From: Streptomyces davaonensis JCM 4913
GTDB lineage: Bacteria > Actinomycetota > Actinomycetes > Streptomycetales > Streptomycetaceae
Assembly (NCBI RefSeq): GCF_000349325.1
Contig: NC_020504.1
Coordinates: 1,770,053-1,834,052, forward strand
Direction: 5' to 3'
DNA: 64,000 nucleotides
This document shows, one piece after another, positions 34,260-43,771 of this stretch. The position numbers and the translations under genes were made by a program. Each line of letters begins with the position of its first letter. The stretch's first letter is position 1. Under the pieces are notes generated by a model that was given only the letters and a program-made list of their open reading frames with translations, had not been told where the DNA came from and ran no database searches.

Positions 34260-37200
34260 ATGAGACGTGTCCCCTCCGCCGTCCGCACCGTGTCCATAGC
34301 GGTCGCGCTGGCGCTGTCCGCCGTACTGCTTACGTCCCTGACGCTGCCGGCCTCGGCCTCAGCCGCACCGCAGGCGACGTACTACGTCGCGCCGAACGGC
34401 AACGACGCCAACGCCGGCACGATCACCGCCCCGTTCAAGACCCTGCAGCATGCGCGGGACGTCGTGCGCACGATCAACAAGGACATGACCGGAGACATCA
34501 CCGTCTATCTCCGCGGTGGCACCTACCCGGTGACGGACACCATCGAGTTCACGTCTTCCGACTCCGGAACGAACGGCCACCGTGTCGTGTATGCCGCCTA
34601 CCCGGGCGAGAAGCCGGTGTTGAGCGGCGGCACCCGAGTGTCCGGCTGGTCTCAGCACAGCGGCAACATCTGGAAGGCCCCCCTCAACCGCGACAGCAAG
34701 CTCCGCGCGCTCTACGTCAACGGCAAGCGCGCCAAGATGGCCTCGAAGACGGTCACCTCGGCCGGCTGCTACGGCACCTACACCGTCACGGCCGGCCAGG
34801 CGCCCTGGGCCTGGGAGTCGGGTTCGCAGTGCGACGGAGCCAAGTACGGCCTGTCCGACCTGCCCGCCGTCGCGTCCAACCAGGACGACGTCGAGATCAA
34901 GTCGGCGACGACCTGGACCACGGCCATCGTGGGGGTGCGCCAGATCACGACCACCTCGGACGGCGCCCAGCGCGCGGCCCTGTTCCAGCAGCCGGGTGCG
35001 GCCATCGCCCAGGCACCGCCGTACGGCCCGTTCAAAGCGGACGGCACCCACACCTTCATGAACGCGTACGAATTCCTGGACCAGCCAGGGGAGTTCTACT
35101 TCGACAAGGCCAAGCACACGGTTTACTACTACAAGACCGACTCCGAGAACCTGACCTCGGCGCAGGTCGTCGCGCCGAACGGCGTGCCCACTCTGATCAA
35201 GATCGCCGGTAGGTCCACCACCGACCACGCGCGCAACATCACGCTCTCCGGGCTGACCGTGGAGCACTCCGACTGGAACCTCGTCAATGTCGCCGGATCG
35301 GTCGTCCGGCAGGGCACCCAGGGCAACTCCAGCTCGACCGTGTATGCGAGGAAGAACTTCCACGCGTACTCCTACCGCAATGTCGACCTGCCGCCGGGGA
35401 TCATCGAGATCGAGAACGCCGACTCCATCGCCTTGCGGGGCAACACCGTGCAGCACACCGGCGCGGACGGGATCCACCTGGTCAACGACGTGCGCGACAC
35501 GGAGGTGACCGGCAACACCACGAACGACATCGCCGGCTCCGCCATCACCGTGAGTCATCCCCAGCACGTCTACATCGGGGACTACACCGCGACCAATCAC
35601 GAGAAGTACCCGGTGGACGTCGAGGGGGTCTGCAAGAACATCTCGATCGCGAACAACTACCTGTACGACAGCGGGGTGTTGTTCGAGGCATCCAGCCCCG
35701 TCTCCGCGTACTTCCCCGAGTCCCTGTCGGTGCGGCACAACCGGATCGAGAAGTCGCCGTGGGCGGGCATCACGCTCGGCTGGGGATGGTGGAACTTCGA
35801 CGGTTCGGAGAAGTCGATCAATCCCGGGAACCCGACCACCACGGCGAAGAACAACACCATCAGCCACAACCAGATCGTCGACACGATGCAGGTCCTGGGC
35901 GACTCCGCCCCCATCTACACCCTGGGCAGCCAGCCGGGCACCGTGATCAGCGACAACTACATCCAGGGCGTGCCGTCCGGTCACAAGTACGGCCTGCACC
36001 CCGATGAGGGCTCCGCGTTCATCACCTACCGCGACAACGTGCTCGACGTCGACCCGAAGGTGGCCTACGCCATCAACTCCGGTACCTGGGGACGCCAGCA
36101 CGACCTGTCCATGACCAACACCTACGGCACGGTCAACACGATTGCCAACAAGAACGTCCCGAACAGCACCATCGAGGACATGCGCGCCTACCCGGACACC
36201 GTATGGCCGTCCCCGGCGTACGCCATCGCCGTGAACTCCGGCCCCGAGAGCGCCTACAAGGACCTCGTCCCGCAGAACCGAACAGCGCTCCAGGACTACG
36301 CCCTGCCCGCGAGCACGTTCACCGGCAAGGGAACGTCGTCCGTCCCCGTGCGCGCCCTTGGTGACGCGAGCAGGACGCTGTGGCTGGCTCCCGCGGGTAC
36401 GACGCAGTTCGCGGTCGGCCCCACCATGACCAAGGCCGCCGGCACCGCCACGTCCATCGCTGTTCCGCCCACGGCCGGCGACTACCGCCTGTATGTCGTG
36501 GACGCCGAGGGCAAGGCCTCCGCCGCGTCGAAGGCGCTCGTACGGCAGCGCTGGATCTCCGTGGACGACAAGGACTCCCGTCTGACCTACTCCTCCGGCT
36601 GGTCGAACTGGAATGACACCCGGGACTTCAACGGGTCCGAGCGCTATACGAACAAGGCGGGCGACTACGTCCAGTACGCGTTCACCGGCACCGGCATTCG
36701 GTATCTCAGCATGACGCAGCCCAACATGGGCAAGGTCGACGTCTACCTCGACGGCGCCCTGGCACAGGCGGGCATCGACGCGTACGCGTCATCGGTGACC
36801 AAGCAGGTGCCGCTGTTCGAGAAGACAGATCTGTCCGCGGGTGCCCATACGATCAAGGTGGTCTGCACCGGCACCAAGAACGCCGCCTCCTCCAACACGG
36901 TTTGCGCACTGGACGCGTTCGCCTCCATCGCCTTCCCCGCGCCGAGCGCGTTCTACAAGATCCTCAACGCGCACAGCGGCAAGGCGGCCGATGTCTCGGG
37001 CGGCTCGACCACCGCCGGGGCGAACGTCATCCAGTGGAACGACATCGGAGCGTCGAACCAGCTGTGGCGGTGGGTCGCGGTGGGTGACGGCAGCTACGAG
37101 ATCGTGAACCAGAAGAGCAGCCACCTCCTCGACGTCACCGACGCCTCCACCGCGGACGGCGCAACCGTCGTCCAGCAGCCCGACACCAACGCGGACAGCC

Positions 37201-37370
37201 AGCGCTGGACGCCGGTGGCCGCAGGAAACGGCACCTACAAGCTCAAGAACGTACACAGCGGCAAGCTGCTCGCGGTGTCCGGTGCGTCGACGTCGGCGGG
37301 CGCCCGGCTCGTCCAGACCACAGACACCGGCTCCGACGATCAGCTGTGGCGGGTGATGAGTTTGGGCTGA
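34260..37370 (+). CDS. Secreted parallel beta-helix protein with C-terminal ricin-type domain
   Basis: A 1036-residue exported protein. Sec signal to about residue 36 (ASASAAPQ), then a family start for right-handed beta-helix enzymes (TYYVAPNGNDANAGTITAPFKTLQHARDVVR). Helix rungs occupy about residues 40-600 (GIHLVNDVRDTEVTGNTTND, SVRHNRIEKSPWAGITLGWG). A beta-sandwich around residues 765-895 may bind sugar, and a ricin-B domain with QW repeats ends the protein. GH141, a beta-helix family with known alpha-L-fucosidase and xylanase members, is a plausible assignment, but I cannot exclude GH120 or a lyase. GAGGAG precedes ATG 34260. It closes the sugar locus. Confidence 0.82.
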   Translation: MRRVPSAVRTVSIAVALALSAVLLTSLTLPASASAAPQATYYVAPNGNDANAGTITAPFKTLQHARDVVRTINKDMTGDITVYLRGGTYPVTDTIEFTSSDSGTNGHRVVYAAYPGEKPVLSGGTRVSGWSQHSGNIWKAPLNRDSKLRALYVNGKRAKMASKTVTSAGCYGTYTVTAGQAPWAWESGSQCDGAKYGLSDLPAVASNQDDVEIKSATTWTTAIVGVRQITTTSDGAQRAALFQQPGAAIAQAPPYGPFKADGTHTFMNAYEFLDQPGEFYFDKAKHTVYYYKTDSENLTSAQVVAPNGVPTLIKIAGRSTTDHARNITLSGLTVEHSDWNLVNVAGSVVRQGTQGNSSSTVYARKNFHAYSYRNVDLPPGIIEIENADSIALRGNTVQHTGADGIHLVNDVRDTEVTGNTTNDIAGSAITVSHPQHVYIGDYTATNHEKYPVDVEGVCKNISIANNYLYDSGVLFEASSPVSAYFPESLSVRHNRIEKSPWAGITLGWGWWNFDGSEKSINPGNPTTTAKNNTISHNQIVDTMQVLGDSAPIYTLGSQPGTVISDNYIQGVPSGHKYGLHPDEGSAFITYRDNVLDVDPKVAYAINSGTWGRQHDLSMTNTYGTVNTIANKNVPNSTIEDMRAYPDTVWPSPAYAIAVNSGPESAYKDLVPQNRTALQDYALPASTFTGKGTSSVPVRALGDASRTLWLAPAGTTQFAVGPTMTKAAGTATSIAVPPTAGDYRLYVVDAEGKASAASKALVRQRWISVDDKDSRLTYSSGWSNWNDTRDFNGSERYTNKAGDYVQYAFTGTGIRYLSMTQPNMGKVDVYLDGALAQAGIDAYASSVTKQVPLFEKTDLSAGAHTIKVVCTGTKNAASSNTVCALDAFASIAFPAPSAFYKILNAHSGKAADVSGGSTTAGANVIQWNDIGASNQLWRWVAVGDGSYEIVNQKSSHLLDVTDASTADGATVVQQPDTNADSQRWTPVAAGNGTYKLKNVHSGKLLAVSGASTSAGARLVQTTDTGSDDQLWRVMSLG

Positions 37371-37418
37371 CGCCGAGCGCGATCAGCACGACGGGCCACC
37401 GGTGCGGGCGGACGCATC

Positions 37419-37463
37419 CGTACAGCGCCCTGCGCGTCTCGCGGGCGCGCAGGGCGCTGTACG
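37419..37463 (+). terminator. Strong hairpin ending the sugar-utilisation locus
   Basis: An 18-bp perfect stem (CGTACAGCGCCCTGCGCG and complement) with a 9-base loop begins 49 bp after the beta-helix gene stop. It has no U-tract. It is the clearest terminator in the left half and marks the right edge of the sugar locus. Confidence 0.82.
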
Positions 37464-37670
37464 CGTCGCCTCGGAAGCGGATGCGGTGTTCATTGGGTTC
37501 CTTGTCCGTTCGGTGAGGGCGAGTTCACCGCCTGGCGGGCGGCGCTTGGCGGTGGTGACCCAGTCGCCCGCCCCGATGCAGGCCATGTCCGCGAGGATCG
37601 GAACGCTGATGGGGCTCCTTGAATGTGGTTCTGTCCGCGGCGGGCGTGGCCCGCGATTTGCGCAATTGGG

Positions 37671-37716
37671 GCATGCGTCGCATGCTGGCAGTAAGAAAAT
37701 ATCCGATCGGAAATTA
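37671..37716. promoter_or_regulatory. Two palindromes upstream of the lipocalin-like gene
   Basis: GCATGCG-T-CGCATGC at 37671-37685 is perfectly symmetrical. At 37697-37716, AAAT-N3-CGATCG-N3-ATTA contains the perfect 10-bp core TCCGATCGGA. The second matches the layout of a site upstream of the TetR gene at 47488-47507. The area is AT-rich for this genome and ends about 100 bp before the ATG, fitting an operator-promoter region. The rest of 37464-37813 shows no gene. Confidence 0.55.
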
Positions 37717-37813
37717 ATTGCTTTGGCGAGAGGTTCAGGCCGAAGCGATCGGCGAGCCCCGGACAGCTGGCGCCCGCCGCCCGGTCGGCGCCACACCGAG
37801 AGGGAGAACGACC

Positions 37814-38908
37814 ATGTCCCGCAACCACGTCGCCACCAGCGCAGCCCGCATGGCTGGAACGCCGGAGGACTACGCCCGCTTCGGAATCGAGGAGCAGGCG
37901 ATCAAGCCGTGGGAGGACGGATTGCGCACCGACGGCTCAACGGGCACCTACGAGTGGTGGTACTTCGATGCACACCTGGACGACGGCGCCAAGCTGGTCG
38001 TGGTCTTTTTGACCAAGGAGTTCAGCAACATCGACAGGCCCCTGACTCCGGCCATCCGGATCAACCTGACACTGCCCGACGGGACCCAGGAAGACCGTCT
38101 CGTCGACTTCACCCCGGATACCTTCACCGCCTCGGCCGAGGGCTGCGATGTGAGGATCGGCGAGAACGTTTTCGCGGGCGACCTGCACATCTACACCATC
38201 CGCGGCAATGTGGAAGGGGTCTCCTTCGACATCACCCTGACCGGCCAGGTTCCCGCCTGGCGCCCGCAGACAGGGCACTTCGTGTTCGGAGAGCAGGGCG
38301 AGGAGTACTTCGCCTGGCTGCCGTCGGTGCCACAGGGGCACGTGGAGGCGACCTACGGCGTCAACGGCCGCACCAGCACGACCACGGGCGTCGGCTATCA
38401 CGACCACAACTGGGGCAACGCCCCGATGCTCAAGCTCATGCACCACTGGTACTGGGCCCGCGGCGCGGCCGGCCCCTACTCCGTGATCGCCTCGCACATC
38501 ACCGCAGAGAGGGCCTACGGCGACGCCGAGCTGCCCATCTTCATGCTGGCCCGTGACGGCAAACTGGTCGCGGACGACAGCAGCAAGATCACCTTCGAGG
38601 AGCTGGGCCGTTACACCGACTCCGTCACCGGCAAGCCCGTCGGCAATGTCACCCGCTACACCTACACCGACGGCGATGAGCGCTACATCGTCACCTGGAC
38701 CCGCCACACCGACATCGCCGCGACGAGGATGGCGGACGAAATCAAGGGCCCCAAGAAGGTGGCGGCCAAGCTGGCCGGGTTCGACGGCGCCTACCTGCGC
38801 TTCACCGGAGAGATGCGCATCGAGCGCTACCAGGGCGAGAAGCGCGTCGAGGACTACACCGACGAGGCCCTGTGGGAGCTCATGTACTTCGGCAAGGCGC
38901 GCACCTGA
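37814..38908 (+). CDS. CrtC/AttH-like lipocalin-fold protein
   Basis: A 364-residue soluble protein of the hydroxyneurosporene synthase/AttH superfamily. Characteristic segments are TYEWWYFDAHLDDGAKLVVVF near the N-terminus and the central GVGYHDHNWGNAPM, with WYWARGAAGPYSVIASHI after it. Family members are hydratases of isoprenoids or of uncertain role. GGGAG lies 8 bp upstream of the ATG. A C-terminal fragment of a second family member is found at 49369-49830. Control by the TetR regulator at 47592 is suggested by a shared upstream palindrome. Confidence 0.82.
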   Translation: MSRNHVATSAARMAGTPEDYARFGIEEQAIKPWEDGLRTDGSTGTYEWWYFDAHLDDGAKLVVVFLTKEFSNIDRPLTPAIRINLTLPDGTQEDRLVDFTPDTFTASAEGCDVRIGENVFAGDLHIYTIRGNVEGVSFDITLTGQVPAWRPQTGHFVFGEQGEEYFAWLPSVPQGHVEATYGVNGRTSTTTGVGYHDHNWGNAPMLKLMHHWYWARGAAGPYSVIASHITAERAYGDAELPIFMLARDGKLVADDSSKITFEELGRYTDSVTGKPVGNVTRYTYTDGDERYIVTWTRHTDIAATRMADEIKGPKKVAAKLAGFDGAYLRFTGEMRIERYQGEKRVEDYTDEALWELMYFGKART

Positions 38909-39080
38909 CTCTTCAGGCCTTCGATCCCCAGCTGCACTAATCCGAGAGGTTGGGGACGCGGCCGGCGGTGCGGTAGCCCTATGTGCAGCCATTCCGGGAA
39001 TGCGTCGCGCGACGTTGCGTCGGCCAGTGTGCTGAGCCTGGCAGTAACGGAGAGCGAAATGTCTGCAGGCCGCATCGACG

Positions 39081-39287
39081 TCCTACGAGACCGCGCTCGC
39101 CGGGAGCCGCAACTCCCTGCTGCCGACCCTCGAAGTGACCGGCCCGGACCACATTCTGTTCGGCACCGACTGGCCGGCCGCGCCGGAGACAACCTCACGT
39201 CCTTCGAAGGGCTCACCAGCGAACAGCTCCGCGGCGTCGAACACGGCAACGCCCTCACCCTCTTCCCACGCTTCGCCCGATCGATCT
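39081..39287 (+). pseudogene. Amidohydrolase family 2 C-terminal remnant
   Basis: One frame reads SYETALAGSRNSLLPTLEVT and then GPDHILFGTDWPAAPE, where GTDWP is the C-terminal metal-site motif of decarboxylase-type amidohydrolases. The adjacent frame continues NLTSFEGLTSEQLRGVEHG and NALTLFPRFAR, the usual family ending. The shift lies near 39186-39190. No N-terminal part is found upstream in 38909-39080, which holds no gene. The remnant runs into the 3' end of the XdhC gene on the other strand. Confidence 0.75.
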
Positions 39288-40526
39288 GCCGTCAACAGCA
39301 GCGAAATGGACGGCAGTTCGACCAGGGCCGTAGACGGCAACGAGCGCCGGATGGGCATCGAACGGCCGATCCGGCAAGCCCCCGTCCATCGGCGCACCTT
39401 GGGCTTTCTGCGGCCCGGGGTGCGGGTGGATGGCGCTGCCGGCCCTCAGCGGGGTCCCGCTGCCGTCGTGGGCGACCGCGATGATCTCTGCGGCAATGGC
39501 CACGGCGGTCTCCTGCGGGGTGCGTCCCCCGAGCTGGAGGCCGATCGGGGCGCGCAGCCGGGAGAGTTCCGCCTCGTTCAGGCCGGCGGCGCGAAGGCGT
39601 TCGAGCCGGTCCTGGGTGGCGTTGGCGGAGCCCATGGCACCGACGTAGGCGACCGGCAGCCGCAGGGCGCGCTCCAGCAGCGGCAGGTCGAACTTCGGGT
39701 CATGGGTCAGCGCACAGATGACGTCGCGGTGGGTGAGCGACTGCTTTTCCAGGTAGCGGTGCGGCCAGTCCACGACGACGTGGTCGGCGTAGGGGAAGCG
39801 CTCTTTGGTGGTGAACACCGCGCGGGCGTCGCACACCGTCACCTGGAATCCGAGGAAGGAGCCCAGCTGGGACAGGGCGCCGGCATAGTCGACGGCACCG
39901 AAGATCAGCATGCGCGGGGGCGGGGCAGACGACTCTGCCCACACAGTGACTGGCTCGCCGCAGGGCTCTCCTTCCGGCTGGATGTCGATCAGCGTCGATG
40001 TGCCCGCGCAGAGCGCGGATGCGGCGGCGGTCGCCAGAGCGGCGTCCCACGCCGCGTCCCCGGTGCCACCGCTGTGCAGGCCGTCGGCGTGCACCGCCAG
40101 GCGGCGCCCGATCAGGCGGGCCGGGCCTCGTACCACGGTGGCCAGGGCTGCGGCCGCGCCGGCCGCGGCCGCAGCGACCACGGCAGCGGCCTCCGGCTCG
40201 GCCGAGGGGTCGATCCGGCGGATAAGGATGTCGATGCTGCCGCCGCAGGTGAGGCCGGCGGCGAAGGCGTCGTCGTCGCTGTAGCCGAAGCGATGGAACT
40301 CGATGTGGTGTGGTCCGCCTGTTTCGATGGCTTCGCGACAGGCCTCATAGACAGCACCTTCCACGCAGCCGCCGGAGACACTTCCCCGCACGGCGCCGGT
40401 GGCGTCGACGACCAAGGAGGCGCCCGGCTGACGCGGAGCGCTGCCGTGGACGTCCGCCACGGTCGCCACGGCGAAGGGCCGCTGCTGCTCGCACAACGGC
40501 ACCAGGCTGGTGGCAAGTTCAAACAC
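39255..40526 (-). CDS. XdhC/CoxF family molybdenum cofactor chaperone
   Basis: A 423-residue protein needed to insert or sulfurate the molybdenum cofactor of its partner oxidoreductase. The N-terminal XdhC_CoxI motif is TVADVHGSAPRQPGASLVV with GSVSGGCVEGAVYE; the C-terminal Rossmann part includes MLIFGAVDYAGALS, DHVVVDWPHRYL and YVGAMGS. GTG 40526 is chosen for GGGAGG 9 bp upstream. The last 70 residues after GSGTPLRAG look unlike the family and overlap the amidohydrolase remnant, so the native stop may have been lost. It follows the large oxidoreductase subunit, as PaoD follows PaoC. Confidence 0.88.
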   Translation of the reverse strand: MFELATSLVPLCEQQRPFAVATVADVHGSAPRQPGASLVVDATGAVRGSVSGGCVEGAVYEACREAIETGGPHHIEFHRFGYSDDDAFAAGLTCGGSIDILIRRIDPSAEPEAAAVVAAAAAGAAAALATVVRGPARLIGRRLAVHADGLHSGGTGDAAWDAALATAAASALCAGTSTLIDIQPEGEPCGEPVTVWAESSAPPPRMLIFGAVDYAGALSQLGSFLGFQVTVCDARAVFTTKERFPYADHVVVDWPHRYLEKQSLTHRDVICALTHDPKFDLPLLERALRLPVAYVGAMGSANATQDRLERLRAAGLNEAELSRLRAPIGLQLGGRTPQETAVAIAAEIIAVAHDGSGTPLRAGSAIHPHPGPQKAQGAPMDGGLPDRPFDAHPALVAVYGPGRTAVHFAAVDGRSIGRSVGRG

Positions 40527-40586
40527 CAGGACACACCTCCCAAGCGGCAACGTGGCGGGGCTTCTTGAGGTCTTGAGGTCTTTGGA

Positions 40587-42797
40587 TCAGACAAGGAGCT
40601 TGTCGAGCGTGATGGGCAGGTCGCGGATCCTGATGCCGGTGGCGTTGTAGACGGCGTTGCCGATGGCGGCGGCCGAGCCCACGGTGCCGAGTTCTCCGAC
40701 GCCCCGGGCCCCGAACGGGCTGTAGACGGTGTCGGGGTGGTCGAGCCAGTGGACGTCGAGGTCGGGGATGTCGGCGTTGACGGGAACCAGGTATTCGCCC
40801 AGATTGCCGGCGGCCAGCCGACCGCTGGCTTCCATCGGGTTGGTCTCGAGCAGGGCGTGTCCGATGCCGAAGATGATGCCTCCGACGAGCTGGCTGCGGG
40901 TGGTCTTGGCGTTCACGACCCGTCCGACATCGACCACGGTGGTGAAGCGGGAGACGCGTGGTTCGCCGGTGAAGCGGTTGACGCGTACTTCGCAAAAGTG
41001 CGCGCCGAAGCTGTGAAAGGCGTGCTCGCCGTCGCCGGTGCGGCCTTCGGCGTTGCCGACGGCTTCGGCTCCGGAAGTGCGGGTCAGTGTCAGGAGTGCG
41101 GAGAAGCTGATGGCGTCGCTGCCGTCGGCGCGCAGATAGCCGTTGCGGTAGAGGACCTCGTCCGCCTGCCGGCCGTGCAACGGCGAATCCGGGTGTGTGA
41201 TCGCCGTGTTGACCAGGGCTTGGATCGCGGCCTGGGCTGCGGCGCGTATGGCCGGGGCCAGGCTGCCGGTGGCGGCCGATCCGACTGCGGGCGCACCGTT
41301 GGGCAGGGCGGAATCGCCGAGCTCCGCCTTGATGCGGCGCATGGGCAGTTGGAGCGCGTCGGCGGCCAGCATGGCCACTGCGGTGGTGGCGCCGGTGCCC
41401 AGGTCGGAGGTGGAGGTGGCGACGGTGACGGTGCCGTCGTCGTGGAAGCGGATGCGGGCGCCGGCGGGGTGGCGCCCGGCGGGGTAGATGGCGGTGGCCA
41501 TGCCGGTGCCGACCAGCCACTGCCCTTCGGTCCGGCCTCGGGGGCGTGCGCGGCGCTTGGACCAGCCGAATCTTTCGGCGCCTACCTCGTAGCACTCCCG
41601 CAGGTGCTTGCTCGACCATGGACGTGTGGTGCCGGGCACGGCGGTTGCGTAGTTCCGCAGCCGCAGTTGGAGGGGGTCCATGTCCAGGGAGACGGCGAGC
41701 TCGTCCATGGCCGTCTCCAACGCGAAGGCGCCGGGTGCTTCGTTGGGGGCGCGCATCGCCCAGGTCGGGGGCACGTCGAGCGGGACCAGGCGCTGGTCCA
41801 CGGCGAGGTTGGGCGTCTTGTACAGGACCGCGGAGACGTCCTGGGCGGGCAGCATGGGCCAGCCGCCCACGGCCGGCATCACCGCGTCGCTCTCGTGGCT
41901 GACAGCGTTCAGAACTCCGTCAGCAGACGCTCCGAGTGTGACGGTCTGCGTGATCGCGCCGCGGTGGCCGACTGCGGTGAAGACCTGCTCTCGGGTGAGC
42001 ACCAGTTTGACGGGTCGATCGAGTTCGCGGGCTGCCGCGGCGGCCAGTGCGGCTTCGCTCCAGGACACCACCCGGCTGCCGAATCCGCCTCCGACGTAGG
42101 GGCACACCACCCGCACGCGGGCGGGTTCGATGCCGAGCTGGACGGCCAGCGACATGGCGTGGACGGGCGGCATCTGCGACCCGGTATAGGCGGTCAACCG
42201 GCCGTCTCGCCACACGGCGACGGTGGCATGCGGTTCCATGGCCACGTGGTGCTGGGCGCCTTGGGTGAACGTGGCCTCAACGGTCGCCGTGCTGGCGGAC
42301 AGTGCGGTCTTCAGGGAGTCGACACCGGCGGCCAGCACGGTCGACCGGGCCGGGGACGCGCCCTGTCTGGTCGGTGGGTTGGCGCCCGGCATGCCTGCAG
42401 GAAGGGAGACGTTGGGCGTGTCGCTGTCATAGCGGGCCACGACGAGTGCCGCCCCGTCACGGGCCTGTTCGAAGCTGTCGGCGAGAACCAGCGCAATGAT
42501 TTGTCCGTGGTAGCGGACCCGGCGATCCTGCAAGGCCGCGAAGTTCTCCCCGAACCCTTGTGGCGGGGGATTCAGCCGGAGGGGGTCGAAGGGCGAGTAC
42601 ACGGCGACGACGCCCGGTGCGCGCCGGGCTGCGGCGGTGTCCAGCTCCCGGAGGGTGCCGCGGCCGATCGTGCTCAGGACGACATAGCCGTACGCCATGT
42701 TCGCCAGGGTGTGGTCGGCGGAGTACTGGGCTTGGCCGGTGACCTTCGCAGGGCCGTCGATCCGGGCGGTTTCGCTGCCGATCAGCTCGCCGCTCAT
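40587..42797 (-). CDS. paoC: Molybdopterin-binding large subunit of a PaoABC-type aldehyde oxidoreductase
   Basis: A 736-residue member of the xanthine dehydrogenase family. It begins with the family pattern SETARIDGPAKVTGQAQYSADH, has YVGGGFGSRVVSWSEAALAA and MRAPNEAPGAFALE for cofactor binding, and ends with FGARGVGELG containing the catalytic Glu. ATG 42797 overlaps the FAD-subunit stop by 4 bp. The order Fe-S, FAD, Mo subunit, chaperone matches E. coli paoABCD, which oxidises aromatic aldehydes in the periplasm. The substrate here is not known. Confidence 0.92.
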   Translation of the reverse strand: MSGELIGSETARIDGPAKVTGQAQYSADHTLANMAYGYVVLSTIGRGTLRELDTAAARRAPGVVAVYSPFDPLRLNPPPQGFGENFAALQDRRVRYHGQIIALVLADSFEQARDGAALVVARYDSDTPNVSLPAGMPGANPPTRQGASPARSTVLAAGVDSLKTALSASTATVEATFTQGAQHHVAMEPHATVAVWRDGRLTAYTGSQMPPVHAMSLAVQLGIEPARVRVVCPYVGGGFGSRVVSWSEAALAAAAARELDRPVKLVLTREQVFTAVGHRGAITQTVTLGASADGVLNAVSHESDAVMPAVGGWPMLPAQDVSAVLYKTPNLAVDQRLVPLDVPPTWAMRAPNEAPGAFALETAMDELAVSLDMDPLQLRLRNYATAVPGTTRPWSSKHLRECYEVGAERFGWSKRRARPRGRTEGQWLVGTGMATAIYPAGRHPAGARIRFHDDGTVTVATSTSDLGTGATTAVAMLAADALQLPMRRIKAELGDSALPNGAPAVGSAATGSLAPAIRAAAQAAIQALVNTAITHPDSPLHGRQADEVLYRNGYLRADGSDAISFSALLTLTRTSGAEAVGNAEGRTGDGEHAFHSFGAHFCEVRVNRFTGEPRVSRFTTVVDVGRVVNAKTTRSQLVGGIIFGIGHALLETNPMEASGRLAAGNLGEYLVPVNADIPDLDVHWLDHPDTVYSPFGARGVGELGTVGSAAAIGNAVYNATGIRIRDLPITLDKLLV

Positions 42798-43771
42798 CGG
42801 GTGCCTCCTACCGTGATCAGGGCACGTATCAGGGTGCGACGGAGAAGTTCGACCTTGAACTCGTTGTGTTCCAGGGGCTGTGCCCCCTGCGTGGACTGGT
42901 CCGCGGCCGCTTCATACGTGGTCTCGCCGGCGGGTCGTCCGACCAGCGCGCGTTCCACCGCGGGCAGACGCCACGGCCTGGTTCCCACTCCCCCGACGGC
43001 AACCTTGGCCTCGCGGATGGTGCGGTGGTGGATCTGCAGGGCCACTGCGGCCGAGGTGAGGGCGAATTCGTAGGACTGCCGGTCGCGGATTTTCAGGTAG
43101 CCGGACCGGGTGTCCTTCGACGGCGGCGGCACCGTGATCGCGGTGATCAACTCGCGAGGCTGCAGGTGGTGTTCGAGATGAGGAGTGTCACCGGGCAGCC
43201 GGTAGAAGTCCTCAAGTGCTGTCGTGCGGTGCCCTTTCGGACCGTAGATGTGGAGCCGTGCGTCGAGAGCCACCAGGGCCACCGCGACGTCGCTGGGATG
43301 GGTGGCCACACAGGAAGTGCTCGTACCGAGGACGGCGTGCCCCCGGTTCTCACCGTTCAGTGCGGGGCAGCCGCTGCCCGGTTCTCGCTTGTTGCAGGGC
43401 ATCGCGGTGTCGCGGAAGTAGCCGCACCTAGTGCGCTGTAGGAGGTTGCCGCCCATGCTCGCCATGTTCCGCAGCTGCTGTGAGGCGCTGAGCTCCAAGG
43501 CCTGGGCAACGGCGGGATAGTGCCGGCGTACGAGGGGGTGATCTGCGACGTCACTCATCCGTTCCAGCGCGCCCAGGTACAGGCCGTCTTGACCGTAGGT
43601 GATGCCCTTGAGCGGGAGAAGGTTGATGTCCAGGACGCGCTCGGGCGTCATGACCTCGAGCTTCATCAAGTCAACGAGCGTGGTGCCGCCGGCCACGTAC
43701 CGGGTGCTGCCGGTGGCGCGACCCACGGCGGCCTGCAGGCTGCGGGGCGCGGCGAAAGCGAAGGGACGCAT
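42794..43771 (-). CDS. paoB: FAD-binding subunit of a PaoABC-type aldehyde oxidoreductase
   Basis: A 325-residue subunit of the CoxM/FAD_binding_5 family. FAD loops are YVAGGTTLVDLMKLEV and NMASMGGNLLQRTRCGYFRD; the latter region has C-x-C-x-K style cysteines (TRCGYF, MPCNKREPGSGCPAL), as in PaoB proteins, which bind an extra 4Fe-4S cluster. The ATG overlaps the Fe-S subunit stop and the gene end overlaps the large-subunit start, so the three are translated as a unit. Confidence 0.92.
   Translation of the reverse strand: MRPFAFAAPRSLQAAVGRATGSTRYVAGGTTLVDLMKLEVMTPERVLDINLLPLKGITYGQDGLYLGALERMSDVADHPLVRRHYPAVAQALELSASQQLRNMASMGGNLLQRTRCGYFRDTAMPCNKREPGSGCPALNGENRGHAVLGTSTSCVATHPSDVAVALVALDARLHIYGPKGHRTTALEDFYRLPGDTPHLEHHLQPRELITAITVPPPSKDTRSGYLKIRDRQSYEFALTSAAVALQIHHRTIREAKVAVGGVGTRPWRLPAVERALVGRPAGETTYEAAADQSTQGAQPLEHNEFKVELLRRTLIRALITVGGTR

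Noticed and set aside
37402..38556. Plus-strand frame overlapping the terminator and the lipocalin gene
   Set aside because: Arg/Gly/His-rich and out of frame with the real gene at 37814.
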